From Caldisericota bacterium (GTDB lineage Bacteria; Caldisericota; JANLFM01): a DNA stretch of 64,000 nt. The position numbers and the translations under genes are program-made. The stretch spans positions 48,938 through 112,937 of the forward strand of contig JANLFM010000001.1 of the NCBI GenBank assembly GCA_024655865.1, in the 5' to 3' direction. Shown piece by piece: positions 46,509-55,791 of the stretch. Within the stretch, counting starts at the first letter, position 1. Every line of letters begins with the position of its first letter. The notes beneath the pieces are model-generated. The model was not told the origin of the DNA. It ran no database searches and worked only from the letters and a program-made list of their open reading frames with translations.

Positions 46509-47723
46509 TCAGAAAACCAAATAAACTAAAAACGCTACAATCAGAACAATCGAGGCGGATGGAGCAAGCATAGCGTAAACCTTCCCCCAATCAGCTTTGA
46601 AATACTGACGAGTTAACACCAGGCAAAGGTGCACAGGTGAGGCAAGAACACCTACAAACCCTGAAACGTATGCTAACGCTACGAGGGGAAGGCTTACTGG
46701 ATTACCAAAAATACCCAAAAGTAGAGGGAAGGCCACCCCAACGAACGCCTGGGTGACCCCGGTGAGCAAACCCACGAAGAAAGGGAGCAGGGAAACAAGC
46801 ACGATCGAGGGCACGCCGGAACGAAAGAAAAAATCAGAAAGTTCGTTGACTGAGCCACTCTTGATCATGGTGTCCTTGAAGATGATTACTCCCAAAACCA
46901 GGAATACGGTATTGAAGGAAAAAGCCCTCTTCACCAAATCCCAGAAGTTGATAAACTTCCAGTGACGATAAGCTGCGGCCCATCCCCATAGCAGAGCAAG
47001 GACTAAAAGCAGGGCCAGAACAAGCTCCACATGGAGGATAAGTACTAAAACCAGCACCATCAAAACGGGAAGGATAGTGAAAAGGAGTTTCCCCAGGTCC
47101 TTCCAGATCCCCTTGTCCTTCATCCTCTGATTCTGGTTCTTGACCCCCGGGAAGGCGAAGGCCGTCCCCACGAGAATAGCGGCCAGTGTGTAGTGCCACT
47201 GGTGGGATATCAGAGCTGAGAGGTTCACCCCTAACAAGCTGGAAGCCAGGATCAATCCCGGATAAAGGGGGAAAATGCATTCCCAGATGTGGCGGAACCA
47301 GTAATTAATGTAGGTCTTCTTTGCAGGGGAAATATCAAATCCCTTGCTCGCCTCTTCCACAAGGGGTGCAGAAAAAAGAGCGCCCCCTGCGGAGGGCAGG
47401 AATCCTAGAAAGGCAGGCAAAAAAGCCATTACCAGTCGGTGATCAGGAACCAGATTTTTAAGGGAAGTCACCATCTGCTCAAGCAAACTGGAGCGCCTCA
47501 AGGTGGCTTCCAGGAACTGGATGAGCACCAGGGAGAGAATCAGGGTAATGGTCGTGTAGTCAATAGCGGAGTAGAAAGCAATCTGGATCCACTGCCAGGG
47601 CCAGACCGAGAAAAGCAAGGCCAATAAAAATGCGCCGGCAAGCATTATCAAACCCAGGTTTAAGCGCCTGGTAATCAGAAAAATTATTGCGAGGAATACG
47701 ATTAAAACTTTGATTAAAGACAT
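46509..47723 (-). CDS. DUF401 membrane protein (permease-like)
   Basis: 404 residues, about ten membrane helices. Family features: FLPAFLGFLPSAGGALFSAPLVEE and YINYWFRHIWECIFPLYPGLIL, with a C-terminal repeat (GLLTGVTQAFVGVAFPLLLG). DUF401 belongs to the ion-transporter (IT) type of carriers and is often found in anaerobes; substrate unknown. Three bases after the upstream membrane gene; followed by the PLP lyase. Confidence 0.85.
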   Translation of the reverse strand: MSLIKVLIVFLAIIFLITRRLNLGLIMLAGAFLLALLFSVWPWQWIQIAFYSAIDYTTITLILSLVLIQFLEATLRRSSLLEQMVTSLKNLVPDHRLVMAFLPAFLGFLPSAGGALFSAPLVEEASKGFDISPAKKTYINYWFRHIWECIFPLYPGLILASSLLGVNLSALISHQWHYTLAAILVGTAFAFPGVKNQNQRMKDKGIWKDLGKLLFTILPVLMVLVLVLILHVELVLALLLVLALLWGWAAAYRHWKFINFWDLVKRAFSFNTVFLVLGVIIFKDTMIKSGSVNELSDFFFRSGVPSIVLVSLLPFFVGLLTGVTQAFVGVAFPLLLGIFGNPVSLPLVALAYVSGFVGVLASPVHLCLVLTRQYFKADWGKVYAMLAPSASIVLIVAFLVYLVF

Positions 47724-47726
47724 CCT

Positions 47727-48179
47727 TTATTCTCCCGGGGCCTTGTTCTTAAGTTCTGATTCTTTCCTTTTCTTCGCCTTCAATCTTAATTGCCTTTCCA
47801 ACCGATAGAGCCTTGTGGACCTGGGAGGGGTGGGTCTAAAAAGGACCCTGACTAAATGGTAAGAGATTGTCCCCAGAATCCCGGGCCACACATAGACCAA
47901 AAAATAATACAGATAAGTGAACTCTTCAAATTCCGGGTGGTCCTTCAGATAGAGGGTGTAGTAAAAAAGGAGTCCCAGGGCATAGAAAAAAAGGGAGATA
48001 AAAAAGTTGTATTTCCCCTTTCTTCTCTGGAAGAAAAGGCCTGCAAGCAGGAAGAAAAGCAGGAAGAAAAAAGTCAGGAATGCCCAGGGAACGTCCAGGA
48101 GCTTGGTCTTCAAAACGATCAAGACTTCCAGGAACGCCAGAAAAACACCAAATAGGCCATAAAAGAGGACTTCCTTCAT
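47727..48179 (-). CDS. Four-helix hypothetical membrane protein
   Basis: 150 residues with four hydrophobic helices (about 5-24, 30-50, 58-80, 88-112) and a very basic C-terminal tail (RLYRLERQLRLKAKKRKES). Not recognised. First gene of the operon with DUF401 and the PLP lyase. ATG at 48179 follows the shared divergent promoter region with only about ten bases of leader and no ribosome-binding site. Confidence 0.7.
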   Translation of the reverse strand: MKEVLFYGLFGVFLAFLEVLIVLKTKLLDVPWAFLTFFFLLFFLLAGLFFQRRKGKYNFFISLFFYALGLLFYYTLYLKDHPEFEEFTYLYYFLVYVWPGILGTISYHLVRVLFRPTPPRSTRLYRLERQLRLKAKKRKESELKNKAPGE

Positions 48180-48195
48180 GCTATTATTTAGATAG

Positions 48196-48202
48196 TATAA
48201 TA
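48196..48202. promoter_or_regulatory. Overlapping divergent -10 boxes
   Basis: TATAAT on the plus strand (48196-48201) overlaps TATTAT on the minus strand (48202 down to 48197) within GTATAATAC. The plus-strand ATG is 13 bases downstream of its box; the minus-strand ATG is 17 bases away. No -35 is convincing in either direction. Confidence 0.5.
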
Positions 48203-48214
48203 CAAAGTAAATTC

Positions 48215-49333
48215 ATGAGCCTTTTAACACGCATTCAAAAGAATAGGGAGCTTCTATGGAGCATAGGGTTAAGCCTGGCCCTCGTTGTCCTTCTGCTTTT
48301 GGGATTTTGGGTGATTTATTACGTGTTCAAGAGCCTTCTGGGTGTACTGGCGGTCTTTCTCTGGGCCGGCTTCCTTGGCTTCCTGCTCTACCCGTTGGTT
48401 AATATTCTTTCAAGGATCATCCCCCGCTTGATTTCCTCCCTTATCGTGCTCCTTGTCTTTATCTTCTTAATCGGTCTCCTGGTTTACCTTGTCGTTCCGG
48501 CAATCGTCAACGAGCTCTCGGTTTTAAAAGAGAACCTTCCCGCCATTGTCACTCAACTCCAGCAATTGATGAGCGACCTGGACCGCTTCTTAACATCTTT
48601 AGGGCTCGGGGTTTCCCTGTCCCTGGCTATTCAGCAGTTCAGTTCAAACCTTCAGAGCTGGATTGGAAGCATTTTAGGACAGGTTGTGGCCATAAGCGTG
48701 AGCTTTGCGAATTTCCTGGTTCGGGCCTGTTTCGTTTTCTTAGCGGCCCTCTTCCTTTTGAGGGACTGGCCAAAACTGAAATCTCAGCTTTTTATCTTTT
48801 TGAATCGCTGGGGAAAGTGGGGAAGTGAGGAACTGCTAAACTCCCTCTCAAAGGTGATCGCCCGCTATCTAAGCACCCTTTTATTGACTGCTTCAATCGT
48901 CGGCCTACTAACCGGTTTGGGAATGTTACTTCTGGGCATTCCCTATTCCTGGATTTTAGCGATAGTGGCTTTTTTTGGAGAATTCGTTCCCTACCTCGGT
49001 CCGATCTTTTCCCTGCTCTGTGGTCTGATCCTCTCTTTAGGGAAACCCCTCGTTTTTCTGTTTTATGTGCTCCTGGTGTACCTGGGAGTGCAAGTCCTCC
49101 AGAATTATGCCATCTCCCCCTTGATCATGTCCGCCAGGATGGGGTTCCACCCGCTTCTGGTAATTTTTGCCGTCCTTACTGGAGGGGCGCTCTTCGGGTT
49201 CTGGGGCGTGATCTTAGCAATTCCCCTTCTCTCCATAATTAAGACCGTAGTGGCCTTCATTACTCAAGCAAGACAAAACCCTCCACCGCAAGGAGATGTA
49301 AAAAAGGATGAACAGCAACCAGCTTCGTCATGA
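48215..49333 (+). CDS. AI-2E family permease
   Basis: 372 residues from ATG 48215. I reject the longer frame from 48080 because its N-terminus is polar, overlaps the divergent gene and lies upstream of the -10 box. Eight or so membrane helices; family signatures FVPYLGPIFSLLCG, GVQVLQNYAISPLIMSARMGFHPLLVI and GALFGFWGVILAIPLLS. The family contains the AI-2 exporter TqsA, Na+/H+ antiporters and many unknowns. In Bacillota an AI-2E permease commonly precedes alaS, as here; the genes overlap by 26 bases. Confidence 0.9.
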   Translation: MSLLTRIQKNRELLWSIGLSLALVVLLLLGFWVIYYVFKSLLGVLAVFLWAGFLGFLLYPLVNILSRIIPRLISSLIVLLVFIFLIGLLVYLVVPAIVNELSVLKENLPAIVTQLQQLMSDLDRFLTSLGLGVSLSLAIQQFSSNLQSWIGSILGQVVAISVSFANFLVRACFVFLAALFLLRDWPKLKSQLFIFLNRWGKWGSEELLNSLSKVIARYLSTLLLTASIVGLLTGLGMLLLGIPYSWILAIVAFFGEFVPYLGPIFSLLCGLILSLGKPLVFLFYVLLVYLGVQVLQNYAISPLIMSARMGFHPLLVIFAVLTGGALFGFWGVILAIPLLSIIKTVVAFITQARQNPPPQGDVKKDEQQPASS

Positions 49334-51932
49334 ATTTCTGAAATTTTTTGAAAGCAAGGGTCATCTTATCCAACCTGGAATCTCCCTCGTTCCTGATGAC
49401 CCTACCCTGCTTTTCACTTCTGCAGGGATGGTTCCCATGAAGCCTTACTTTCTGGGTCTCCAGGAACCCCCTTCCCGGCGCATCACGACCATCCAGAAGT
49501 GCTTCCGCACGACGGACATCGAGAACGTTGGTCGCACCCCGAGGCACCTCACCTTCCTAGAGATGCTGGGTAATTTCTCAGTGGGAGATTATTTCAAGAA
49601 GGAAGCAATCTCCTACGCCTGGGAATTCCTCACAGAGAGGCTCAAAATCCCTGAGGAGAGGTTATGGGTATCCGTTTTTCGGGATGATGACGAAACTTTT
49701 CGGATCTGGGAAGAGGAGATCCGCTTTCCCAAAGAGAGGATAGTTCGCCTGGATGAAAGGGACAATTTTTGGGGTCCAGTAGGCACAACTGGCACTGGAC
49801 CATGTGGCCCTTGCTCGGAAATCCACTACGACCTGGGGCCAGAGCTGGGTCCTCCAGCTAAACCGGGAGATGATAGCCCGCGTTTGGTAGAGGTCTGGAA
49901 CCTGGTGTTCATGGAGTTCAACAAGAACGAGCAAGGGGAATTGGAGCCCTTAAAGCAAAAAAATATCGATACCGGAATGGGCCTGGAGCGTTTGGCAATG
50001 GTCGTTCAGGGCAAAAGGACAGTTTTCGAGACCGACCTCTTTATGCCCTTAGTGGAAGCCATAGCCAACCTTGCGAGGATTTCATCCTCCTCTCAAGAAG
50101 AAAGGCACCTTTTTGCCCTCAGGACCATCTCCGATCACTTGCGCGCTATTACCTTCCTCGTCGCTGATGGGGTAGTGCCCACAAACGAGGGAAGAGGTTA
50201 TGTCCTGCGCAGGATTTTGCGCCGGGCTTTCCGTTACAGCCGGTATCTTGGACTGAAGGAACCCTTCCTTTTCAAGTTAATACCCGAGGTGGTCAAAGTT
50301 ATGGGGGATGGTTATCCGGAACTCAGGGAAAGGTCCTCATATGTTCACAGGGTGGTACAGGCGGAGGAGGAAAGGTTCTGCGAGACTCTGGAGGAAGGGC
50401 TCACGATCCTCGAGGGAATCCTCGAGAGTCTCTCCCTGAAGGGACAAAAGGTCATCCCTGGGGCCGAGGTCTTCCGCCTCTCTGACACCTATGGCTTTCC
50501 CTGGGAGCTAACAGAGGAGATCGCCCGGGAAAATGGCATGGAGATCGACCGAGCTGGCTTCAAGGAGGAAATGGAAAAGCAGAGGGAAAGAGCCAGAGCT
50601 GCCTTGAAGAGAGTGGGGATGGAAGTTTCCCCCTTAAGTAAAATCCGGGAAGAGAAAGGCGAAAGCGAATTCATAGGCTATGATGCTTTGTCCTCGAGGA
50701 GCCAGGTGGTTGCCCTGCTCAAAGAAGGGAAGGAGGTGGATTCCCTTTCGGAAGGTTCTTCGGGTGAGGTTTTGCTCGATAAGACGCCATTTTATCCGGA
50801 AAAGGGCGGTCAGATCGGGGATACCGGTAAGATAACCTGGGAAAATGGAGAGGCCATAGTCCTGGACACCCAGATGCCCTTTGAGGATCTTATTGTACAC
50901 AAGGTCAAGGTTAAGAGCGGGAGGATGGAACCGGGAGTTATGATTCACGCTGAAGTAGATTCCAGGCGCAGGGCCGCTATTGCCAGAGCTCACACAGCCA
51001 CCCACCTTCTGCACTTCGCCTTGAGAAAAATTCTCGGCTCTCACGCATTGCAATCAGGTTCTCTCGTGGAACCGGACAGGTTGCGCTTCGATTTCTCTCA
51101 TTTCGCCCCCGTTGAGGAACCGGAAATAAAGGAAATTGAGCTCCTGGTAAATAGCCTGATCCAGGAGAATTACCCCGTTCAGGTAAAGGAAATGTCCTTA
51201 GACCAGGCCAAAAAGGAAGGGATCGTGGCCATTTTCGGGGAAAAATATAAGGACCCGGTACGAGCGATCTTCACCGGTCCTTCCCGGGAGCTATGCGGCG
51301 GCACTCATGTGGAGCGCACGGGAGATATTGGCTACTTCCTTATTGTCCAGGAAACCGGTGTGGGATCTAATCTCCGCAGGATTGAGGCCTTAGTTGGAGA
51401 AGGCGCGGTGAAAAGGTCTCAGGAGGAAAGGGAGAAGTTAAGGGAAGTGGGTTTGCTCTTGAACTCCCCCCAGGGGCAGGAGATTGCGAAACTGAAAAAA
51501 CTGCTCGGGGAGAAGGAGGAAGAAAATAAAAGGGCCCTCTTTTACCGTGACCGTTACCTGAAAGCTCTGGCTTTAAGCCTAAAGAATAAAGTTTCTCTTC
51601 CCGCCTCCTGTGTAGTGGCCGAGGTAGAGACCCTGGACATGGAGGCTTTAACGGTGCTTTCCGATTATCTCCTTCAGGAACTCGGCCAGGGGATCGTGGT
51701 CCTGGGTTCGGTTTATGAGGGCAAACCTTCAATACTCGTGCGCGTCAGCGCCAATTTCATAAAAGCAGGCTGGAATGCTGGGGAAATAGCCCGCTCTCTG
51801 GGGAAAATCCTTGAGGGTTCAGGAGGAGGAAAACCGGAGATGGGGAGAGCTGGGGGAAAGAGAGCTGAAAAGCTGGATCAGGCTCTCAACAGCGCAAGGG
51901 AGATCCTAAAAAGTGCGCATCCTGGCCCTTGA
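49308..51932 (+). CDS. alaS: Alanyl-tRNA synthetase
   Basis: 874 residues, full length. Class II core with FLEMLGNFSVGDYFKKEA and GPCGPCSEIHYD; editing domain with HTATHLLHFAL and the zinc ligands CGGTHVERTG; C-terminal DHHA1/C-Ala domain with ASGGGKP-like SGGGKPEMGRAGGK. ATG lies 26 bases inside the upstream gene with ribosome-binding site GGAGATG..AAAAGG. Overlaps ruvX by 20 bases. Confidence 0.98.
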   Translation: MNSNQLRHEFLKFFESKGHLIQPGISLVPDDPTLLFTSAGMVPMKPYFLGLQEPPSRRITTIQKCFRTTDIENVGRTPRHLTFLEMLGNFSVGDYFKKEAISYAWEFLTERLKIPEERLWVSVFRDDDETFRIWEEEIRFPKERIVRLDERDNFWGPVGTTGTGPCGPCSEIHYDLGPELGPPAKPGDDSPRLVEVWNLVFMEFNKNEQGELEPLKQKNIDTGMGLERLAMVVQGKRTVFETDLFMPLVEAIANLARISSSSQEERHLFALRTISDHLRAITFLVADGVVPTNEGRGYVLRRILRRAFRYSRYLGLKEPFLFKLIPEVVKVMGDGYPELRERSSYVHRVVQAEEERFCETLEEGLTILEGILESLSLKGQKVIPGAEVFRLSDTYGFPWELTEEIARENGMEIDRAGFKEEMEKQRERARAALKRVGMEVSPLSKIREEKGESEFIGYDALSSRSQVVALLKEGKEVDSLSEGSSGEVLLDKTPFYPEKGGQIGDTGKITWENGEAIVLDTQMPFEDLIVHKVKVKSGRMEPGVMIHAEVDSRRRAAIARAHTATHLLHFALRKILGSHALQSGSLVEPDRLRFDFSHFAPVEEPEIKEIELLVNSLIQENYPVQVKEMSLDQAKKEGIVAIFGEKYKDPVRAIFTGPSRELCGGTHVERTGDIGYFLIVQETGVGSNLRRIEALVGEGAVKRSQEEREKLREVGLLLNSPQGQEIAKLKKLLGEKEEENKRALFYRDRYLKALALSLKNKVSLPASCVVAEVETLDMEALTVLSDYLLQELGQGIVVLGSVYEGKPSILVRVSANFIKAGWNAGEIARSLGKILEGSGGGKPEMGRAGGKRAEKLDQALNSAREILKSAHPGP

Positions 51933-52341
51933 CGTAGGCGACGTCTATATTGGCGTTGCGGTCTCTGACCCTTTAGGAATTACTGCTCAGGCATTGCCCA
52001 CCATCAAGAGGAGCTCTCTGGAGGAGGATCTTCAAAAAATCGTTGATCTTCTATCCACCATGGAAGTCAAGGAAATCGTGATCGGTCTCCCCAGAACCCT
52101 TAAAGGAACCTCAAGTGTACAGACCGAGAAGGTGCAGGAATTCGCCCAAAAATTGAAGGAGAAGCTCCTTCTTCCCGTTACCCTGTTTGACGAGCGCTTT
52201 ACCACAAAAATCGCCTTGAGGCAGCTTCATTCTGGAAATAAGAAACCGTCTCGAAAAAAGGGGTTGGCCGATAGAGTTGCAGCTGTGATAATATTACAGG
52301 ACTATTTGCATTTTCTTAAATTGAGGAATCCGGATGTTTGA
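51913..52341 (+). CDS. ruvX: Holliday-junction resolvase-like YqgF/RuvX
   Basis: 142 residues, RNase H-like fold. N-terminal ILALDVGDVYIGVAVSDPLG carries the first acidic residue; IGLPRTLKGT; FDERFTTKIA carries another catalytic Asp/Glu pair; ADRVAAVIILQDYL the last. Usual function is pre-16S rRNA 5' processing. GTG start within alaS. alaS-ruvX-DUF1292 order is that of Bacillota (alaS-yrrL-yrzB, with yrzL lost here). Confidence 0.95.
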   Translation: MRILALDVGDVYIGVAVSDPLGITAQALPTIKRSSLEEDLQKIVDLLSTMEVKEIVIGLPRTLKGTSSVQTEKVQEFAQKLKEKLLLPVTLFDERFTTKIALRQLHSGNKKPSRKKGLADRVAAVIILQDYLHFLKLRNPDV

Positions 52342-52615
52342 GGAAGAAGAGCTGCAACAAATGAGCATTGCCAAATATGATGAGTTTGGCACCCCTCATC
52401 AATATAGTTATTTTGGCCGATTCGATTACGACGGCGAGGAATACGCGGTTTTTTACCCGGTTGAGGAAGGAATTGGCGCTCCGGTGATCTTGCGCATTGA
52501 GGGGCGGCGTCTGGTAGATATCCCTGATCCCCTGGAGGAGGATATCCTCCTCGATGTTCTGGAGGCCTGGCTCGAGGAACAGGACTTTCAAGAAGAGGAT
52601 GAGCAGTCTCAATAA
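52334..52615 (+). CDS. DUF1292 acidic protein
   Basis: 93 residues, strongly acidic, with the DUF1292 core YSYFGRFDYDGEEYAVFYPVEE and a Glu-rich tail. No function is known; the family almost always follows ruvX in Bacillota (YrzB). Overlaps ruvX by eight bases and the next gene by 17 bases. Confidence 0.85.
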   Translation: MFEEEELQQMSIAKYDEFGTPHQYSYFGRFDYDGEEYAVFYPVEEGIGAPVILRIEGRRLVDIPDPLEEDILLDVLEAWLEEQDFQEEDEQSQ

Positions 52616-53921
52616 AGAGAGTCTGCTCGACTCCCTGATCTCCATTTCTTTACTTCTGTTTCTCTTCCTTTACCCTCTGGTACTCCATCCCTTAGTTTAT
52701 GCTTCAGCCCTGGGGCTCGTTTCTCGAGACTCCATAAAAACCCTGGATTTTTTCTACGAGCCCAGAGCCTGGTTCCTCTTCTGGTCTTGCTCTATCCTCT
52801 TAATTATCTGGAGTTTGCGTTTTTTCAAAATGGGAACCTGGGGGCACAGAGACCGGGGGATGGACCTTTTTCTCCTCTTTCTGATCCTTACTGCCCTGGC
52901 TTCCACCCTCTTTTCCCTTGAGCCCTTAACTATCTTTGGGGCTGAGAGAAGAAGGGAGGGCTTTCTCACCCTCCTCTCCTACTTTTCCCTTTTCCTTCTG
53001 ACGCAGGATTTTTTATCGGAGGGGAAATGGCGAAGGCTGGCCCTCTCCGTGATTCTGACCTCGGGATTCCTGGTCGCCCTTTACAGCATCCTTCAGGCGG
53101 CCTCCATCGAAATTTTGCCCCGGGATTTCATCCGGGCAGACTGGGTGGGTTCCTTTTCCACGATCGGGAACCCCATCTTTTTGGGCTCCTACCTCCTACT
53201 ATTAATTCCCCTTCCCCTTTACTTTTTCCAGGATAGTTCCCGGTGGAAAAAGATGCTCCTTTTGTCCCTGAGCCTGTTTTTCACCGCAGCCCTGGTACTG
53301 ACTGGATCCCGAGGGGCCTGGATTGGTCTTGCGGCCATGCTACTTTTTTTCTTATTCACGGGGAAAAAACAAAAGCTCCTCCTTGCAGCTTTCTCGGTTC
53401 TGATGATTTTACTGGTTTGCCTGTTATTCACAGTTAACCTGAGAGGGATAAACCTCTGGGAACGTTTAAAAGCCTCCTTCAATTTCGACCCCCAAAATAC
53501 CTTTATGAACAGGCTTTACATCTGGAGCAGAGCTCTTCCCTCCATCCTCAGATACCCTGTTTTCGGCTGGGGACCGGACTCCTTTGGGATCGCTTTTCCT
53601 CAGTTTTCATACCAGGAAAGCTTAATGCTCTTCAACAACGGCTATGCCTATGTGGACAAGGCGCATAATGACCTGATCCAGGTGGCAGTAACTTTAGGCA
53701 TCGCGGGTCTTTTAGCCTATCTCGCTTTTCTGGTACGCCTTTTTTCCCTCATTTATCCCGGGCGACACTCTGACTCCCTGTCAATTTATACATTGCCCGC
53801 TCTTTTTGGGTATCTCGTTTCCCTGGAGCTCTCTTTTTCCGTAGTCTCGGTGGCTCCCCTTTTCTGGGCACTTGCAGGAATCTCCGTTGGAGGATTAAAG
53901 TACCATGCGCAGACGGCGTAA
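52599..53921 (+). CDS. O-antigen ligase/polymerase-like membrane protein (Wzy_C)
   Basis: 440 residues from ATG 52599, with AGAAGAGG upstream; the longer frame runs into DUF1292. Ten to twelve membrane helices and a large loop with FNNGYAYVDKAHNDLIQVAVTLG, the Wzy_C/WaaL signature region. TGSRGAW also fits. These proteins ligate or polymerise glycans outside the inner membrane. In this lineage it could act on S-layer or wall glycans; no other glycosyltransferase is nearby. Overlaps mltG by 17 bases. Confidence 0.85.
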   Translation: MSSLNKESLLDSLISISLLLFLFLYPLVLHPLVYASALGLVSRDSIKTLDFFYEPRAWFLFWSCSILLIIWSLRFFKMGTWGHRDRGMDLFLLFLILTALASTLFSLEPLTIFGAERRREGFLTLLSYFSLFLLTQDFLSEGKWRRLALSVILTSGFLVALYSILQAASIEILPRDFIRADWVGSFSTIGNPIFLGSYLLLLIPLPLYFFQDSSRWKKMLLLSLSLFFTAALVLTGSRGAWIGLAAMLLFFLFTGKKQKLLLAAFSVLMILLVCLLFTVNLRGINLWERLKASFNFDPQNTFMNRLYIWSRALPSILRYPVFGWGPDSFGIAFPQFSYQESLMLFNNGYAYVDKAHNDLIQVAVTLGIAGLLAYLAFLVRLFSLIYPGRHSDSLSIYTLPALFGYLVSLELSFSVVSVAPLFWALAGISVGGLKYHAQTA

Positions 53922-54945
53922 GCTCAAGTTCACTTATTTTCTGGCTCCCATTTTTCTTTTGATCCTTTCCGCTTTGACCCTGATTTTATCGGGACCGCAA
54001 AATCTACCGCACAAGGAAGAGGTGGTCGTGTTCTCCTCGGATTTAAGCCCGGAGGAAATGGCTAATATTCTCTACGAAAAAGGCCTCATCTGGAACAGGT
54101 TGCATTTTACTCAGGAAGCGAGGGCGCAACACCTGGCAGCCTTCTTTCAGGGTGGGGAATACTTGCTCACAAGCGACATGGGAGTTCCGGAGATAGTGCG
54201 GAAGCTCAAAGAGCATGAGGTGTTGAAGTACAAATTCACTATACCTGAGGGCGCTACGATCGAGGAAATTGCAGACATCTTTTCCCGTACTCCTTTGCGC
54301 TCGGTGGAAAATACGGTTTCTCCCACCCCTTTCATCGACAAGGAGAAATTCCTCAAGCTGGCTAAGGAGGGAAAGGATAATTTCGATTTTCCCTTTAAGA
54401 GCCAGGATCCTCTCCCTGGCTTAGAAGGATACCTCTTTCCCGACACTTACATTCTCCCCAGGATGAGCGAGGAGCAACTCATCACTACCATGCTGGAGAA
54501 CCTCAATAATAAGATCGACACTGAACTTCTGGATCGCGCCCGTAAGATGGGATGGTCATTTCACGAGGTGCTCACCCTGGCCTCGATGATCGAAAAGGAA
54601 GCCGGTGTAGAGGAGGAAAAACCGATCATTTCATCCGTTTTTTTCAATAGGCTAGCGATAGGCATGAAGCTGGAGTGTGATCCCACTGTGGAGTACGCCC
54701 TGGGAAACCCGAAGCGTCCTTTAACCTATGAGGATTTAGAATTTGATTCCCCCTATAATACCTACCTTTACCCTGGTCTTCCTCCTGGCCCAATCTGCAA
54801 CCCCGGGCTTTCCTCGATCAGGGCCGCCCTTTATCCCGCCCCTACGGAATATTATTATTTTGTAGCTAAAGGCGACGGCCAGCACCTTTTTGCGGAAACT
54901 TACCAGGAGCACTTGAATAACATTGCCAGCCTTAGAGGTGAATGA
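53905..54945 (+). CDS. mltG: Endolytic murein transglycosylase MltG
   Basis: 346 residues. One N-terminal membrane helix (about 9-28), LysM-like domain with [16 protein letters not shown], catalytic YceG domain with [11 protein letters not shown], the active-site glutamate in [16 protein letters not shown], and [20 protein letters not shown]. Cuts nascent glycan strands and sets their length. Overlaps the flanking genes on both sides. Presence implies a peptidoglycan wall. Confidence 0.95.
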   Translation: MRRRRKLKFTYFLAPIFLLILSALTLILSGPQNLPHKEEVVVFSSDLSPEEMANILYEKGLIWNRLHFTQEARAQHLAAFFQGGEYLLTSDMGVPEIVRKLKEHEVLKYKFTIPEGATIEEIADIFSRTPLRSVENTVSPTPFIDKEKFLKLAKEGKDNFDFPFKSQDPLPGLEGYLFPDTYILPRMSEEQLITTMLENLNNKIDTELLDRARKMGWSFHEVLTLASMIEKEAGVEEEKPIISSVFFNRLAIGMKLECDPTVEYALGNPKRPLTYEDLEFDSPYNTYLYPGLPPGPICNPGLSSIRAALYPAPTEYYYFVAKGDGQHLFAETYQEHLNNIASLRGE

Positions 54946-55553
54946 TGAATAGACCAATTATTATTGGGGTAGCTGGAGGATCAGGCTCGGGAAAAACCAC
55001 CCTGGCCGATATGATCATTTCCCGCCTGAGCGACCGAAAAGTCTCTCTAATCGAGGAGGATGCCTATTATAAAAGCTTTCCCAACCTCACCCTGGAGGAA
55101 AGGAAACGTTTGAATTACGACCATCCCGATGCCTTTGACCACGACCTTCTCTGTGAGCACCTGGAGAAGCTTCTGCGCTCCGAGCCCATAGAGAAGCCAG
55201 TTTACTCCTTCATCACTTACGATCGCACCGGGGAGACGGTGAGAGTGGAGCCCGCGCCAGTCATCATCGTGGAAGGCATCCTGGTGCTGGCTGATTTCCG
55301 CTTAAGGAGCCTTCTGGATATAAAGCTCTTCGTGGATACCGATTCCGACGTTCGATTTATCAGAAGGCTGATGCGCGACGTAAAAGAAAGGGGCAGGACC
55401 CTGGAATCCGTGGTCCAGCAATATTTAGAAGTGGTACGCCCTATGCACCTTCAGTTCGTGGAACCCACTAAACGTTATGCTGACTTGATTATCCCCGAAG
55501 GAGGACTCAACCAGGTGGCGGTGGATTTAATCGTCTCAAGGATAAAAGGATGA
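54942..55553 (+). CDS. udk: Uridine/cytidine kinase
   Basis: 203 residues. P-loop [15 protein letters not shown] (9-23), [25 protein letters not shown] substrate part, [10 protein letters not shown], and [17 protein letters not shown] at the C-terminus. Phosphorylates uridine and cytidine, thereby linking to the cdd salvage gene at 16.6 kb. Overlaps mltG and the DUF4911 gene by four bases each. Confidence 0.95.
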   Translation: MMNRPIIIGVAGGSGSGKTTLADMIISRLSDRKVSLIEEDAYYKSFPNLTLEERKRLNYDHPDAFDHDLLCEHLEKLLRSEPIEKPVYSFITYDRTGETVRVEPAPVIIVEGILVLADFRLRSLLDIKLFVDTDSDVRFIRRLMRDVKERGRTLESVVQQYLEVVRPMHLQFVEPTKRYADLIIPEGGLNQVAVDLIVSRIKG

Positions 55554-55789
55554 GGGTCCCCCAGGAAATCCGAATCCTCCTAAAAGTTCCCAGGGAAAAG
55601 GAGAGCTTCGTGCAGTCAATTCTCGAAAGCTACGAGGGCCTGGCCATGATCCTGAATACTAAAAAAGCAGGAGGAGAAATAGAGATGCTCATATCCTCAA
55701 ATGATTCTCAGAAAGCGGAGCTCTTTGAGGTACTAAGCGATCTCTCCCGGGAAATACCCCTTATTTTTCAAGAGGAGGAGATACTGTAG
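55550..55789 (+). CDS. DUF4911 small protein
   Basis: 79 residues. ATG overlaps the udk stop. [28 protein letters not shown] and [22 protein letters not shown] fit DUF4911, a short alpha/beta protein of Bacillota and Synergistota with no known role. Its stop (55787-55789) is two bases before the probable ATT start of yqeG, so translation may be coupled. Confidence 0.7.
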   Translation: MRVPQEIRILLKVPREKESFVQSILESYEGLAMILNTKKAGGEIEMLISSNDSQKAELFEVLSDLSREIPLIFQEEEIL

Positions 55790-55791
55790 CA

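Noticed and set aside
48080-48214. Extended N-terminus of the AI-2E permease
   Set aside because: It overlaps the divergent gene, is polar and basic, and lies upstream of the TATAAT box; ATG 48215 is the sensible start.
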